Origin: Branchipolynoe longqiensis
Lineage: Eukaryota > Annelida > Polychaeta > Phyllodocida > Polynoidae
DNA length: 64,000 nucleotides
Direction of reading: 5' to 3'
Assembly: GCA_030323885.1 (NCBI GenBank)
Contig: CM059198.1
Coordinates: forward strand, 76,959,097-77,023,096
This document shows, piece after piece, positions 1 to 10,194 of this stretch. The notes under the pieces were generated by a model that was not told where the DNA came from, did no database searches, and saw only the letters and a list, made by a program, of their open reading frames with translations. The position numbers and the translations under genes were made by a program. The number at the start of each line of letters is the position of its first letter. Within the stretch, counting starts at the first letter, position 1.

Positions 1-300
1 TAGAGTGTCTGACTTTTTTCTAGGGCAGACTCCTAATCTGAGGGTTGGCGGTTCGATTCCCTGTGCCCCCAGCTCTGCCAATTTGGATTTCCACCGCTGT
101 GTATAACTTACAGCGTCATCAAAGGCCGGTTGCTCTCATACCATGTCTATGTGGTGTGGGAGGTTAAAAATCCCTTGGGTCGGTAAAAGTGTCGGCTCGG
201 GCTTTCTATCGACCAGCAGTGGAATGAGGAAGACCAGTCGTCTATGACTGAAATTTCCCCTGCTTAAACAACTAATGGACCAAAAAAAAAGGGCAAGTTT
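1..300 (+). mobile_element. SINE family S2, 5' end cut by the window edge
   Basis: The segment opens inside a tRNA-like head. A B-box-like GGTTCGATTCC lies near 51-61, followed by a CCCCCA acceptor-like end. A non-coding body follows, and the 3' part (about 210-280) carries the motif AGTGGAATGAGGAAGACCAG and ends near ACAACTAATGG before an A-rich run. The same 3' part recurs in reverse orientation at 21478, 50205 and 61945, joined there to the S1 family. The tRNA-derived SINE identity is an inference from the B box and layout; no database name is claimed. Confidence 0.6.
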
Positions 301-429
301 CATTTGTGTGTCTCATCTTTGCAGTGACAGTTGACGTACCTTGTACTCACTGCGCTGCACGGCTATGCTCATTGCTCTATTTGTATTACATAAGCAGCCG
401 CGAACGGGGTCATTTTCAGTTTGTTTGTG

Positions 430-476
430 TTTGAAATCCTGGCAACATCTAAGGTCATATCAGGATGTAGCAGTGC
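430..476 (-). mobile_element. S1 SINE, 3'-end fragment
   Basis: It matches the S1 tail block seen across the window (CCTGGCAACATCTAAGG followed by TCATATCAGGA). Sense is on the minus strand and only the last ~45 bp remain. Confidence 0.6.
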
Positions 477-570
477 GCATTGATGTGGGGTTTTGTGGAG
501 CCTTCAATGAACTAATATACAGAACTAACAAACCCTGTATAGAAAAACATAAAGCAAAAACACAACTTTC

Positions 571-822
571 TGTTGCATGGACAACATGCGAATATTGTGT
601 GTGGTGTGTGGTGTCTGTCGTGTGTTGTGTTTGTTGTGTGTGGTGTGTTGTGTGTTGTGTTTGTTGTGTGTGGTGTGTTGTGTGTGGTGTGTCATGTTTA
701 GTGTTGTGTGTGTGGTGTGTCATGTTTTGTGTGGTGGATTGTATGTGGTCTATTGTGTATTATGTGTTGTGTGTTTTGTGTTGTGTGTTGTGTGAGGTGT
801 GTTGTGAGTTCCCAGAGTCGTC
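571..822. repeat. GT-rich minisatellite (TGTGTGGTGTGT / TTGTGTTTGT)
   Basis: Irregular GTGTGGT and GTTGTGT units give several overlapping open frames rich in Cys/Val (plus) or His/Thr (minus). The frames are compositional artefacts and not genes. Confidence 0.9.
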
Positions 823-890
823 ATAACGTTCTTTGTTTACTCACACAACACGCGCGTCACCCGGCGTCCCACCAACTCCCGGCCAGTTGT

Positions 891-1213
891 ACCGGTGTGT
901 GGGTGTGTGGGTGTGTGGGTGTCTGGTTGTGTGGGTGTGTGGGTGTGTGGGTGTCTGGTTGTGTGGGTGTGAGGGTGTGAGGGTGTGAGGGTGTGTGGGT
1001 GTGAGGGTGTGTGGGTGTGTGGGTGTCTGGTTGTGTGGGTGTGTGGGTGTCTGGTTGTGTGGGTGTGAGGGTGTGTGGGTGTGTGGGTGTGAGGGTGTGT
1101 GGGTGTGTGGGTGTGTGGGTGTGTGGGTGTGTGGATGTGTGGGTGTGTGGGTGTGTGGGTGTCTGGTTGTGTGGGTGTGTGGGTGTGTGGGTGTGTGGGT
1201 GGGTGTGGGTGGA
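891..1213. repeat. 8-bp minisatellite GTGTGGGT
   Basis: About 40 copies of an 8-bp unit, with GTCTGGTT and GTGAGGGT variants arranged in a loose higher-order pattern. The strand is G-rich and could form G-quadruplexes. The frames encoding CGCVGVWV repeats are artefacts. Confidence 0.93.
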
Positions 1214-1282
1214 CAGTTAGTGAGTTACGGCTGGGGGTTTGGGTGGGATGCTTGGGGAGGCTGGGTCGATTTGTTGGTTATT

Positions 1283-1556
1283 GGAGTTTTACATCCTGGC
1301 AACATCTAAGGTCATATCAGGATTTGTACCGACTTGTGACAGTGCGCACTCATGGCAACCTTATAGTGCTGCCCCACTGAGAGACCAGGTCACCAGCACC
1401 ATGACCTGACATCCCACTAAGTCATAATATCCTGACAGTGAGCCAACCAGTCCTTGCCTTCTCCTATTATTATTAATGCTGAGTGCCAAGCTAGGAAGCG
1501 ACACGTATTAGTTTTAAGTCATTGGTTTGACTCGACCAGGGTTCGAATACACGGGC
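1283..1556 (-). mobile_element. S1 SINE, nearly complete, head truncated
   Basis: Reading the minus strand: remains of the head (GGTTTGACTCGACCAGGGTT on the plus strand, near 1525), the GCTAGGAAGCGAC block, the core, and the tail ending in the TTTTACATCCTGGCAAC block. The head runs into an unrelated ACGT-rich element at about 1556. Confidence 0.85.
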
Positions 1557-1559
1557 ATG

Positions 1560-2080
1560 CACAAAACTTTTGAGGTATGACAACATGTGGATTTTACGTT
1601 GGCCGGACGTTATGTATATGTTAGGCGTACTTTGATGTACTTTAGACAAACGTTGTTCACTATGTTGCACTACTTTGACCTACGTTAAAGGCAGTGGGAA
1701 CATACAGTCTGCACACTGCCATCATATGGATAATGTACGTCTAACATACGTTTAATGTACGTTTAATGTACGTTTAGCATTGCTCCAGCATGTCTTGATG
1801 TATGTAACATATGAGGCGTAGTTCTGCCGATTGGATTGAATAACGTATATAACGTTTACCGGCGTTCTGCGAATGTACTGATAGCATAATTCGAGCATTT
1901 TTTGCCGGGACGCACATTAGCCATTCGTTGGTCATACGTTGGACATACGCTATGTATACGGTATGTATACGTCCCAACTTTGCCCCCCTCAGCGAAAAGT
2001 TTGATGCTTCTCGATGTAGAAAAGTGATTTTACGAGTTGGTCATGCGCTTGCGAGATGCATCATAATGTGACAGGGCCTT
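1560..2080. mobile_element. ACGT-rich MITE, family M, one terminus missing
   Basis: The interior is dense in ACGT, CGTA and TTAATGTACG words. The right end, ATAATGTGACAGGGCCTTTA (2061-2080), matches the termini of the MITEs at 31244 and 49330. Its interior is related to 12417-12540 (shared AATGTAC/TAACATACG phrases and a GTGGGAA...ACAGTC block). No left terminal repeat was found; the S1 head abuts there. Confidence 0.6.
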
Positions 2081-2330
2081 TACAGACAGAACTGCGGGAG
2101 TCACCTGGTCGGAAAATTTATCACACACAAAAATACAACAAAAATGCAATATCACATTATGGTGACAGTGGAATAGTATCCCAGTGGAGACTACTATAAA
2201 GTCAATTTAACTGCACATTAACATAAATTTGATACCCAATATGTATATTTATTTCCTTGAATAACCATAAATTGTGTCCACACTAAGGTATATCTTCCAT
2301 ACATTACATATTCAGTTATTTACACTTTTG

Positions 2331-2672
2331 TGATGGCTGAATGAGTTAAGCGTCCGTCTCCCGCTTTGGTAGATCATGGGATTCGAACCCACGGTTCGAA
2401 CCCTGGGTGAGTCAAAAACAAATGACTTAAAAATTGATACGCATCACTTCCTAGCCTGGCGCTTGGCATTAATAGGATAGGGCAAGGACGGGTTGGTTCA
2501 GTGTCAGGATAATGTGCCTGTGTGGGATATAGGGTTATGGTGCTGGTGGGTTGGTCTCCTAGTGGGGAAACACTATAAAGTTGCCATGAGTGTGCACTGT
2601 CACAAGTCGGTATCCATCCTGATGACCTTAGATGTTGCTAGGATGTAAAACCCCAACAACCAACCTACACTT
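2331..2672 (+). mobile_element. S1 SINE, full length, type I head
   Basis: This is a good reference copy on the plus strand. The head is tRNA-Ser/Leu-like: A-box-like TGATGGCTGAATGAG (2331-2345), then two B-box-like motifs, GATTCGAACCC and GGTTCGAACCC. Next come GAGTCAAAAACAAATGACTT, the TTCCTAGCCTGGCGCTTGGC block, the GGATAGGGCAAGGAC block, the core with AACACTATAAAGTTGCCATG, and the tail ACCTTAGATGTTGCTAGG with an AC-rich 3' end. There is no coding capacity; family knowledge says such elements are moved by a partner LINE. Confidence 0.88.
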
Positions 2673-3364
2673 TTACTTAGCACACAATAAGGTGAACTGG
2701 AATGACCGTTGAACTACACAGAACCTATGCCCGAAATGACTCCAGCTGGAAGTGGGACTCAATCAATCAATCAATCAATCAATTGCAGTTGCAGTAACGT
2801 ATGTTCCATGGCATCACCATACCATAAGTGGCAGATCACCGAACCATCAGCCTCGGTTTCTCCCCGCTACCCCCTTTTTTTTGCTGTTCCTCTGTTATCT
2901 CCAGTCAACCATATACGATGACAGAGACAGTCCAGGTAAAAATGTAAAATTTAAGACCTAAATGCACTGGGATTGGTCCCACTGCTTCACTGGTCACAGA
3001 TGGTCCAGTGTATTATTAACAACCCCACCCCAATAACATAATTCATAAACTCATATAACTAACTACACAAGAGTTACACTATAATATTTCTAACAGACTG
3101 ACATTTATATACCGCTCTCCTAACTGCAACTGGACATTAAAACTTGCTACAACTTTACCAACTGAATACAGAAGATACCTTCTGCTTACATTCTAAATAC
3201 TATGTAAATACTCACATTGATCTGACTAATATTGATCTAGTTATATGACACTACTGTTACCATATTGCTATGGAACTTTTGGGTTACAAAATTTCATTGT
3301 ATTACATGCTGCAAATTGTGTATTCAACAGTTATTGTACACCTTATTCTATATACCTTTTGTGT
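2673..3364. other. AT-rich spacer with one (TCAA)n microsatellite
   Basis: There is a (TCAA)n run at about 2758-2786. Short open frames near 2709-2961 lack any recognisable domain. I see no gene, RNA or further mobile element. Confidence 0.6.
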
Positions 3365-3460
3365 AAATAGCCCTGAATTGAAAAATGGCTGGAAGACCAG
3401 TGCTTCGGCACTGACAAAAGACTTATTCAGCAGAATAAACATATTTACCACACACAAAAC
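3365..3460 (-). repeat. Dispersed repeat family R, fragment
   Basis: The minus strand matches the opening part of the repeats at 4845 and 61360: GAATAA...GTCTTTTGTCAG, the GGCACTGGTCTTC-like block and the TTATTTACA-like end. The function and class are unknown. Confidence 0.6.
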
Positions 3461-3689
3461 AAAAAAAATGATGTCATGCATTGCCACAGTGGCGCCACCT
3501 GTGTGTGGACGCCAACCAAAGCACTGATTAACGGTATATTAACAGGATGTAACTCTGTAAGTATGAGTGGAATTGGTTGTCGTGAAAGTGGATACTGACC
3601 TGAGCGAACTGAGTATGACTTGTCCGATTGTTGTGACTACTGTTGTGGTTATAACTATAACTGAAGTACAATGCTGGTGACAGAGTTAC

Positions 3690-4347
3690 TTCTCGGCACC
3701 TGGGGTTGGTGGTGGTGGTGGTGGTGGAAGAGCAGACCGAGAGTGAGAGTGTGTGTGAGAGTGAGCGTGTGTGTGAGAGAGGTGGGGGTGGGGTGAGGTG
3801 AGTGGAGGGAAGGGAGAGGTGCTAGGGAGGGGGTGGAAGAGGAGGGGATGGGGTTGGGAGGGGTCTGGGGGAGAGGAGAGGGGAGGGGAGAGGAGAGGAG
3901 GGGAGAGGGGAAGGGGAAAGGGGAAGGGGAAGGGGGAAGGGGGAAGGGGAAGGGGGAAGGGGGAAGGGGAGATGAGAGGGGAAGGGGGAGGGAGAGGGGA
4001 GGGAGAGGGAGAGGGGAGGGGCATGGGGAGGGGGAGGGGGAGGGGAGGGGAAAGGGAGGGGAGGGGAGGGGAGGGGAAGGGGAAGGGGAAGGGGAGGGAG
4101 AGGGAGAGGGAGAGGGGGAGGGGATGGGGATGGGGAGGGGCGGGAGGGGGGGAGGGGAGAGGGGGAGGGAGAAGGGAGGGGGGAGGGGAAGGGGAAGGGG
4201 GAGGGGGAGAGGGGAGGGGGGGAGAGGGGGAGGGGAGGGGAGGGGGAGGGGAGGGGGAGGGGGAGGGGGAGGGGGAGGGGGAAGGGGAGGGAGAGCGGGA
4301 GGGCGAAGGAGAAGGGGAGGGGAGGGGGGAGAGGGGGAGGGGTAATG
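3690..4347. repeat. 650-bp polypurine GGGGA/GGGA tract
   Basis: It begins with (GGT)n near 3703-3727 and GAGTGTGTG units, then becomes almost pure G/A on the plus strand. The runs of G4A and G5A could form G-quadruplexes or H-DNA. Frames of Gly/Glu/Arg or Pro/Ser/Leu are artefacts. A smaller G-rich run lies at 4507-4545. Confidence 0.95.
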
Positions 4348-4599
4348 CCAAGTGCTCTGGGTGGTGACCACCTGCCTGCTTTTTGTGGCTGTTACGTAAC
4401 GGTGCAGAATAAAAGCATTACCCAGTAGTCAGCGCGCACCCGGCTTTGTCCAGCTGCTGCTGGTCAGCCCTGACGGCACATGGGCCGGTCAAAGAGGCCA
4501 GGGTGGCGGGGGAGGGGAGGGGGGGGGGGAGCGGGGGAGGGGCTGGTAATCCAGAAGCACCGGTTTGTCTGTTTTGTTTGTGTTGTATATATTGTGTTA

Positions 4600-4642
4600 G
4601 GTTGGTTGGTTGTTGGAATTTAACGTCCTGGCAACATCTAAG
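4600..4642 (-). mobile_element. S1 SINE, 3'-end fragment
   Basis: GGTTGGTTGTTGGAATTTAA is followed by the CGTCCTGGCAACATCTAAG tail block, after which the match stops abruptly. This is a very short tail-only piece. Confidence 0.65.
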
Positions 4643-4844
4643 TATATATTAAGTTATCTCTAACTTCTAAGCCTGTAGATGAGAATTCAATATACTGTCC
4701 ATACAAATACCGATACACACTATTTATATTTAGGATCTATTGTATATAAGTGGTGCTATAAATATGCATAGTATCAATATTGTACACTTTTGTTCATGTG
4801 AATATTAATTTTGGAAGTTTTTGTTCATGTGCATATCATCACTT

Positions 4845-5075
4845 TTTTGTTGTTGTTGTAAATATAGTTTATTCATTGAATAAAGTCTTTTGTCAGCACC
4901 ATGGCACTGGTCTTCGTGCCATGTGACAATACAGTTATTTACAATATATGTATATGTAGTCTGATATTGTCATCAGCAGCTAGCTTAAATCAGCTGAAAT
5001 AACAATATCAAACATTCAAAGACTTACATATGGTATAGTTTGACAATTCATATATAAAAACAGTAGTTATATGTT
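4845..5075 (+). repeat. Dispersed repeat family R
   Basis: It is about 230 bp and runs at high identity with 61360-61590, same strand, from TTGTTGTAAATATAGTTTAT through GTCTTTTGTCAGCACC, ACAATACAGTTATTTACA and TCAGCAGCTAGCT to TTTGACAATTCATATATAAA. An inverted fragment sits at 3365. There is no tRNA-like head and no terminal inverted repeat; it could be a LINE 3' UTR or an LTR piece. Confidence 0.65.
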
Positions 5076-5500
5076 GTATTCATACACACTTAGATACATA
5101 CATGTGTATTGATTAGCCCTTTACATTACAGAGTGGTTCGGTGCATAGTTTCCCTTCATAGGTTTGTATGCCTACTATGTTGTGAATTGCAAAATGATCA
5201 TGTTGTTGGAGTTATTGCACGTCTTAGTTCATATGTGTAGTGTTATTATCGTAAGTTGTTGTGTGTTAAAAATTGATATAATGGTGACCTATTCACTCAG
5301 GTATGACTGTACTCTTGTGAATTTCATTCAATTGTCATTCTATCAACTCTTTTATAATTAACTCATTAATTGTTCAATTGTCATACCATTTTGCATTATT
5401 ATATTAAATACACAAAGTGTAAATTTCTGTGATTGTGTATTGCTGAAAGACCAGTGAATTATCCAGAACAATGCATAGCATCCTCTGCAATAAATAGATA
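5076..5500. other. AT-rich spacer
   Basis: No gene, RNA or repeat family was recognised. Short open frames have no domain signature. Confidence 0.5.
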
Positions 5501-5825
5501 CAGTATAACCCCGTTAAACCAAGCTCCGTTAAACCAAACGATCGGTTAATCCAAACTTTTTCGGCGGCCCGGCAAAATACTACCATTTATCATATCAAAA
5601 AGTTGGTTAAACCAAAGTGGGTTAATCCAAAGTATCGGTTAATCCAAACAAAATTGTCAGCCCCAGCTACTTCCGGTACAGTTAAACCAAACTTCCATCT
5701 GGTTTTAAGGTCATCTGAGACTTTTTTTAATATGATAAATGGTAGTATTTTGCCAGGTCTCCGAAAAAAGTTAGGATTAACCGATCGTTTGATTTAACCG
5801 AGGTTGGTTTAATGGGGTCAAACTG
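5501..5825. mobile_element. MITE, pogo/Tc1-like, GTTAAACC family
   Basis: Terminal inverted repeats are CAGTATAACCCCGTTAAACC at the left and a right end whose complement reads CAGTTTGACCCCATTAAACC. TA lies immediately outside both ends (5499-5500 and 5826-5827). The interior repeats GGTTAATCCAAAC words. TA target duplication plus CAG termini is typical of Tc1/mariner/pogo elements; the superfamily is an inference and no transposase is present. Confidence 0.8.
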
Positions 5826-5918
5826 TATATACATAAAAAAAACAATAATCATAGTCTCCACATACATTGTACATTCATAATGCACCCCCGTTTTGGCCAA
5901 AGCCAAGTCAAAGTCAAA

Positions 5919-5995
5919 GCTTGGTTAAACCAATGATCGGTTAATCCAAACAAATTTCTAGGGTCCCTTCAAGTTTGGTTTAATGGGGTTATACT
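5919..5995. mobile_element. Truncated second copy of the GTTAAACC MITE
   Basis: Contains GGTTAAACCAATGATCGGTT and a right end GGTTTAATGGGGTTATACT like the element at 5501. The left portion is missing. It lies between the intact copy and the family P MITE at 6001. Confidence 0.65.
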
Positions 5996-6000
5996 ATATA

Positions 6001-6178
6001 CAGCAAAACCTCTCTACACCGACCGACCTTGGGACCGACTTTAAGTGGTCCATTTAGGGAGGTGGTCGGTTTAGGGAGTTAGATTATAGTAACAATGGTA
6101 TTGTTGGGACCCAAATGAAGCGATCGATATAGGGGAGTGGTCGATCTCTGGAGGTGGTCGGTTAGAGAGGTTTTACTG
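6001..6178. mobile_element. MITE family P, intact
   Basis: 178 bp, TA on both sides (5999-6000, 6179-6180). The left end is CAGCAAAACCTCTCTACACC; the right end's complement is CAGTAAAACCTCTCTAACCG. The inner motif GGTGGTCGG and its complement are repeated. Related copies are at 9293, 21248, 50922 and 62663. It is pogo/Tigger-like in form. Confidence 0.85.
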
Positions 6179-6187
6179 TATACATAT

Positions 6188-6370
6188 ACGATGTATAACG
6201 AATCATGCGAGTATAAAGATATGTAAGGGAATTATTATCATTATTGTTATACTCTGTAAGATCCAACACTGTACCGGTGGCGCCACCTGCAGCCTCCTCA
6301 CCTCCACCGGATGTAGACCAGTCTCAGTTGTACCGGAGGATTGTTTCTTCATCATTTCTACTGGAGCTAT
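6188..6370 (+). repeat. Dispersed repeat family Q
   Basis: It starts GATGTATAACGAATCATGCG and contains ACACTGTACCGGTGGCGCCA and CTCCACCGGATGTAGACC. The two halves match 32725-32775 and 33128-33235; a shorter copy of the first half is at 9525. The class is unknown. Confidence 0.6.
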
Positions 6371-6371
<1 letters not shown>

Positions 6372-6414
<43 letters not shown>

Positions 6415-6453
6415 TATATATATATGTATATATGTATATATATATATATATAT
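6372..6453. repeat. (AT)n microsatellite
   Basis: Alternating AT with a few TGTATATG interruptions. It is the landing site of the MITE that follows. Confidence 0.95.
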
Positions 6454-6697
6454 ATGAGTCAGCCTCACGAAAATGGGCCAATTCTTAAAGTGTAGTGCAT
6501 TTCTTTGTTTTATATTAAATTATCATAGAAACAAATAAGGTTGTTGTATTTTCTCTACCTTTACATTCAGGATAAATTTAAGGACTTTGCAACACCCCTA
6601 CCAATGCTAAACTATAATTATACTGTTCGACGCCGACATCCAATGCTCGATGCCGACAACTTTCCCCAATTGGCCTCTTTTCGTGATCCTGACTCAT
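6454..6697. mobile_element. 244-bp MITE with GAGTCAG...TCACGAAAA ends, inside an (AT)n tract
   Basis: The left end ATGAGTCAGCCTCACGAAAA pairs with the right end, whose complement reads ATGAGTCAGGATCACGAAAA. Both flanks are (TA)n, so the TA duplication cannot be resolved. It carries no coding capacity. Confidence 0.75.
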
Positions 6698-7039
6698 ATA
6701 TATATATATATATATATGCATCATACATAACATATGCAGATTATGTATGTGTTATTTGTCGATCAATGTGTTACTCTCCCACTTCTTGTACTCAATTAAG
6801 CCTAAACAAATATTATATACACAGATATAATGGATACACAAGGAATCTAATAGAAATAACATTAGGTTCCTGATGTATCTACTATAATAGTAATATCATT
6901 TTCAAAGATGGTATCAATATTGTTGTATGTGTCTCAACAAAGAATTTAGAATTTACTTTTATTTTTATGTTCATCAACAACAACAAAAGAAGGGACATTT
7001 TTGCATTACATTTTCAATAGTTCACTTCCTTTATGGACT
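6698..7039. other. AT-rich spacer
   Basis: Nothing recognised apart from a short (TA)n at 6698-6718 and a CAACAACAACAA run near 6973. Confidence 0.5.
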
Positions 7040-7072
7040 CCCCCCCCCTACTCCCCGCCCCTCCACCTCCCA

Positions 7073-7106
<34 letters not shown>

Positions 7107-7134
7107 CCCCTCCCCCCGCCTCCCTCACCCCCAG
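7040..7134. repeat. C-rich / polypyrimidine tract
   Basis: CCCCC runs, a (CA)n segment at about 7090-7104, then CCCTCCCCCCGCCTCCCTCA ending CCCCCAG at 7134. The end resembles a strong 3' splice-site polypyrimidine tract. Confidence 0.85.
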
Positions 7135-7357
7135 TACACCCATCCAGTGGTCAGTCAGTACCTGGCCACTGTACAGTTGTGTCCACTCTCACTAACATCA
7201 CAAAGGAACAACTGGTCAAACACGGCCCCGCTGTACCAACATTTCACCGCCGCCTGAAGGGGCCGTTTCTATACCACTTAACCTGCTTTAAAACTGACAC
7301 GTTCAGGCTGGCCCAACTCTCCCTGGAGGTGCGCAGGCAATTCCAGCACTGTACCAG
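7135..7357 (+). other. Candidate exon (speculative)
   Basis: This 223-bp stretch is free of low-complexity sequence and open in one frame. It follows a long polypyrimidine tract with CAG at 7132-7134 and ends at CAG|GT (7357/7358), although the donor continuation GTTTTT is weak. The translation includes TKEQLVKHGPAVPTFHRRLK and, further on, RLAQLSLEVRRQFQ. I recognise no domain and the frame also runs on into the S1 copy, so this may be chance. No neighbouring exon was found. Confidence 0.15.
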
Positions 7358-7384
7358 GTTTTTGTTGCTTGTTGGGGGGGGGGG

Positions 7385-7610
7385 GGATTTGTATCCTAGC
7401 AACATCAAAGGTCAATATCGTGACGGGTACCAACTTATGACAGTGCACACTCATGGCGACTTTATAGTGCTGCCCCACAGGGAAATCAGGCCGCTGGCAC
7501 CATGACCCAATTTCCCACTCCGTCACATTATCCTGATGTTGAGCTAACCGGTCGTTGCCCTATTCTAGTTGTACTGAGCGCCAGGCTAGGTCCCGACAAG
7601 TATCAACTGG
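7385..7610 (-). mobile_element. S1 SINE, diverged, head missing
   Basis: The tail block ATCCTAGCAACATCAAAGG, the core GGCGACTTTATAGTGCTGCC and the GCCAGGCTAGGTCCCGAC block are all present, but the tRNA-like head is replaced by GACC-rich sequence from about 7610. Confidence 0.8.
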
Positions 7611-7960
7611 CGCCGACCAGTCGTCCCGGCGCCGACTGGTCGGCGACAGGTCGGCGAGTGCTTTGTCAGTGTAAAAGCTGGGTGTCAGTTTGGTTTTTGT
7701 CATCCGGTTTGGTTATTGTCATCCGCTCGCGACCTGGTGCTGACCTGGCAACGACCACATATTGAGTGCGGCATTGCATGTGTTGGCGCCGCCAGGTCAA
7801 TGACTGGTCGGTCCCAGGTCAGCACCAGGTCGCCAACCAATGGCGACCCGGCGCCGACAGCACTAGTCACAAGGAGGTTGCAAGTGCAACAGCTGCATCC
7901 TCCTTGCAAACAACATTTCTGAAACGGTCGCCAGGTGATCGGTAACCTCACGGTGCCAGC
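7611..7960. repeat. GGTCGGCGAC-rich segment with a 21-bp inverted repeat
   Basis: Repeated GACTGGTCGG, GACAGGTCGG and CCAGGTCAG words. CGCGACCTGGTGCTGACCTG (near 7729) pairs with its complement near 7814-7835. It is probably part of a foldback or MITE-like element, but no outer ends were defined. Confidence 0.45.
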
Positions 7961-8099
7961 ACATAAGGAGGGCATAAGGCAGTTGTTAGGAGGACGGATG
8001 GACATCGCGAATTGATCATAAGCGAACGCAGGCCTCATGTGACTGGGGTATTAGGTAGATAAAAGATACACCCCGAGGTGTGAACGACAACATAGTCTA

Positions 8100-8454
8100 A
8101 AGCCCCTGTCACACATCACCGGATTGAGCAATGGACAGAATTGTCTAGTCCGGGCATCATAAGTATCAAAATGTATTAAAATGTGTCAAAATGTTGCAAT
8201 ATCGGGTCAAAGGCCGTTGGACGAACGTACATGAAATGGACATAAAAGGGACATGAATAGATAGCCAATGGATGCAACAAACTCAAACCAGACAAGAACC
8301 ATAGACGTCAATCCGGCGTCATCCGTTCCAAGTTTTGTGCATGTTCAAAATTTTGTCCATGTTCAAAACTTGTACGGACACAAACCGGACTATCGACAGA
8401 CATTGTTCGGTTTCTTTCTGTTTCCTCCAATCCGGTGATGTGTGACAGGAGCTT
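8100..8454. mobile_element. MITE family T, intact
   Basis: The left end is AAGCCCCTGTCACACATCAC; the complement of the right end is AAGCTCCTGTCACACATCAC. TA flanks both sides (8098-8099, 8455-8456). The interior holds a second inverted pair around ACAAGTTTTGAAC / CAAAACTTGTACG. It is 355 bp and non-coding. Relatives are at 28549 and 50529. Confidence 0.85.
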
Positions 8455-9292
8455 TAATACAGGTGAACAGGAAGTACCATCTCTGGTTCCAGTATCAAAC
8501 GGTTACTTATATCGGCACAGAGTTGGTGAAATGAGAGAGAATGCAAAAAGATAAGGTGGCGCTGATAGAACGCCGTCGATTTGACCTTTAAACTATATGT
8601 TTTATTATATTTTTCAAATCAGAAGTAGCGGGTAAATATGCAGATCTATGTCAAGAATATATTTTGCTTCTTAAACTAAGAATTTATCAGCTCAGTTCAT
8701 TTCCCCAGCATGTCTAAATTCTTCGCTTTTATCTAGATGTAAGGGTGCCCGAGAGGGAGGGCGAAATTTTGATTTTTGAGAGCGTTCAGCTGTCAGTGTT
8801 CAACTGCCGGGCTGCAGCCACATTAAAGTCGCTCGGTTCAAGGCCGTGCTGTCCGTCTCTTGTTAACAAGTTCACCGAACACCTACCAACAAAACCGGCT
8901 ATAATATTCACAAACTCACGGCAAGCATTCACCATAATGATCGCATATATGAGGGAGACAGACAACCCCGATAAATCCCGCTGTCAACTTTATTCACGCT
9001 TTGGAGTTTCCGCCGTAAAAATTGTCATTAAATCATGTTTTTAAATCGTCTTTTTTGTGAGTGTGTGTGTTTTAGCTTCTTTTTTTTGTTAAAAAGGGCT
9101 GTCGGTGGAAATGTTTGTTGATCTGTTGGTAAAACAGGCCGTTCGTGACATGGACCTGTTGGTTCCTCCGTGGTTTATTATTGATATAAAGGGGCCTGTC
9201 ATGTCACGTGGTGCCGCTGTATGCACCAGTAGCTGCGTTCGTATGTTCATCTGCGGATAAGCTTCCTCATTCCCACTATATATACATGTATA
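8455..9292. other. Unassigned spacer
   Basis: Mixed composition. A 99-residue open frame at 8745-9044 has no recognisable domain, no splice-site support and ordinary length for chance. I see nothing else. Confidence 0.45.
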
Positions 9293-9520
9293 CAATAAAA
9301 CCTCTCTAACCGACCACCTCCACAAATCGACCACTCCTGTATATCAATCGCTATATTTGGGTCCCAAACGATCCCCCTTACACTACCATTGTATCGATTA
9401 AAAAAACCTCCCTGAACCTCCCTAAACCTCCCTGAACCTCCCCAACCTCGATAAACCTCCACACACCTTCCTAACCCTCCATAAACCTCCATAATCCTCC
9501 CACCTCCCTAAATGGACCAT
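9293..9520. mobile_element. MITE family P, expanded internally
   Basis: The left end CAATAAAACCTCTCTAACCG follows TA (9291-9292). The normal interior (GACCACTCCTGTATATCAAT) runs to about 9400. Then a CCTCC(C)TGAACCTCCCTAAA minisatellite of 12-13 bp occupies 9405-9510, seemingly an expansion of the family's own ACCTCCCTAAA segment. The right terminus is missing. Confidence 0.7.
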
Positions 9521-9524
9521 ATAT

Positions 9525-9605
9525 ATATGATGTATAACGCAGTACATAAGTATAAATGCTAGGGGAACATATATACTTTGCTACTTCCTCCATCGGCGCA
9601 TTGGT
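9525..9605 (+). repeat. Family Q fragment
   Basis: GATGTATAACGCAGTACATA and the following AGTATAAATG...AGGGGAA resemble the first half of the repeat at 6188. Confidence 0.4.
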
Positions 9606-9721
9606 GGAGTGCCCCCCCCCCCCCCCCCAGCTGTCAGGGGAAGTGCCCCCTCGCGCCACACACACACACACTGGAGGACTACACAAACATATATACACAC
9701 ACATAAACATACAACACACAC

Positions 9722-9890
9722 ACTAACCTCACAGGCAAGTAACCAGGTACACAGGTAGGCGTGGATATGATGATTGAATCTGGGAGCCTAGGTATAGTAA
9801 TAATTAGAATGGCGAAAAGTGTAGGTTAAATTCCTGCCCTTGGGGCAATATTTTCTATTTGCATCAACCCCCACAGCACCATAATAAGGT
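9722..9890 (+). mobile_element. SINE family S4, degenerate copy
   Basis: It is colinear with 13186-13360: CTCACAGGCAAG, GGTAGGCGTGG, GAGCCTAGGT, an A/B-box-like region with TAGGTTAAATTCC in place of the B box, then GGGGCAATATTTTC. A CA-rich run and a poly-C run lie just upstream. Confidence 0.5.
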
Positions 9891-9954
9891 ACATTCATAC
9901 ACTATTGGTGGTTTAAATGAGTGGGTGCCTCGGGGAGGGGGGAGGGGGTGTGTT

Positions 9955-10010
9955 TACGGCATGTCGGTACATTATGACCATATTTATGGCGAGATGTTGG
10001 GTTTAAAAAA
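9955..10010 (-). mobile_element. LINE-1 3' UTR fragment
   Basis: ACGGCATGTCGGTACATTAT then CATATTTATGGCGAGA matches, on the minus strand, the 3' UTR block next to the (CAAT)n tail at 10195-10275. Confidence 0.5.
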
Positions 10011-10194
10011 CATAAAATTATTTTATTTAATTATTTATTTATTTTAATCTCGACTATATCACTCAGAGAAGTAAAAGACAGCGGGATAGCAATATTTAAT
10101 GGTTTTAATGGTTTAACATTATCTGTGGTGGCTTTAGTAGAATTCCCGACTATGCACTCACCACTTTTAAAATCGGCATTGAATAATTTTACTC

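Noticed and set aside
1..72. tRNA gene at the window start
   Set aside because: The downstream body and tail recur elsewhere joined to another SINE; the head is also cut by the window edge.
8745..9044. 99-codon frame as a small gene
   Set aside because: No domain, no splice signals, no homologue that I recognise, and its length is within chance expectation.
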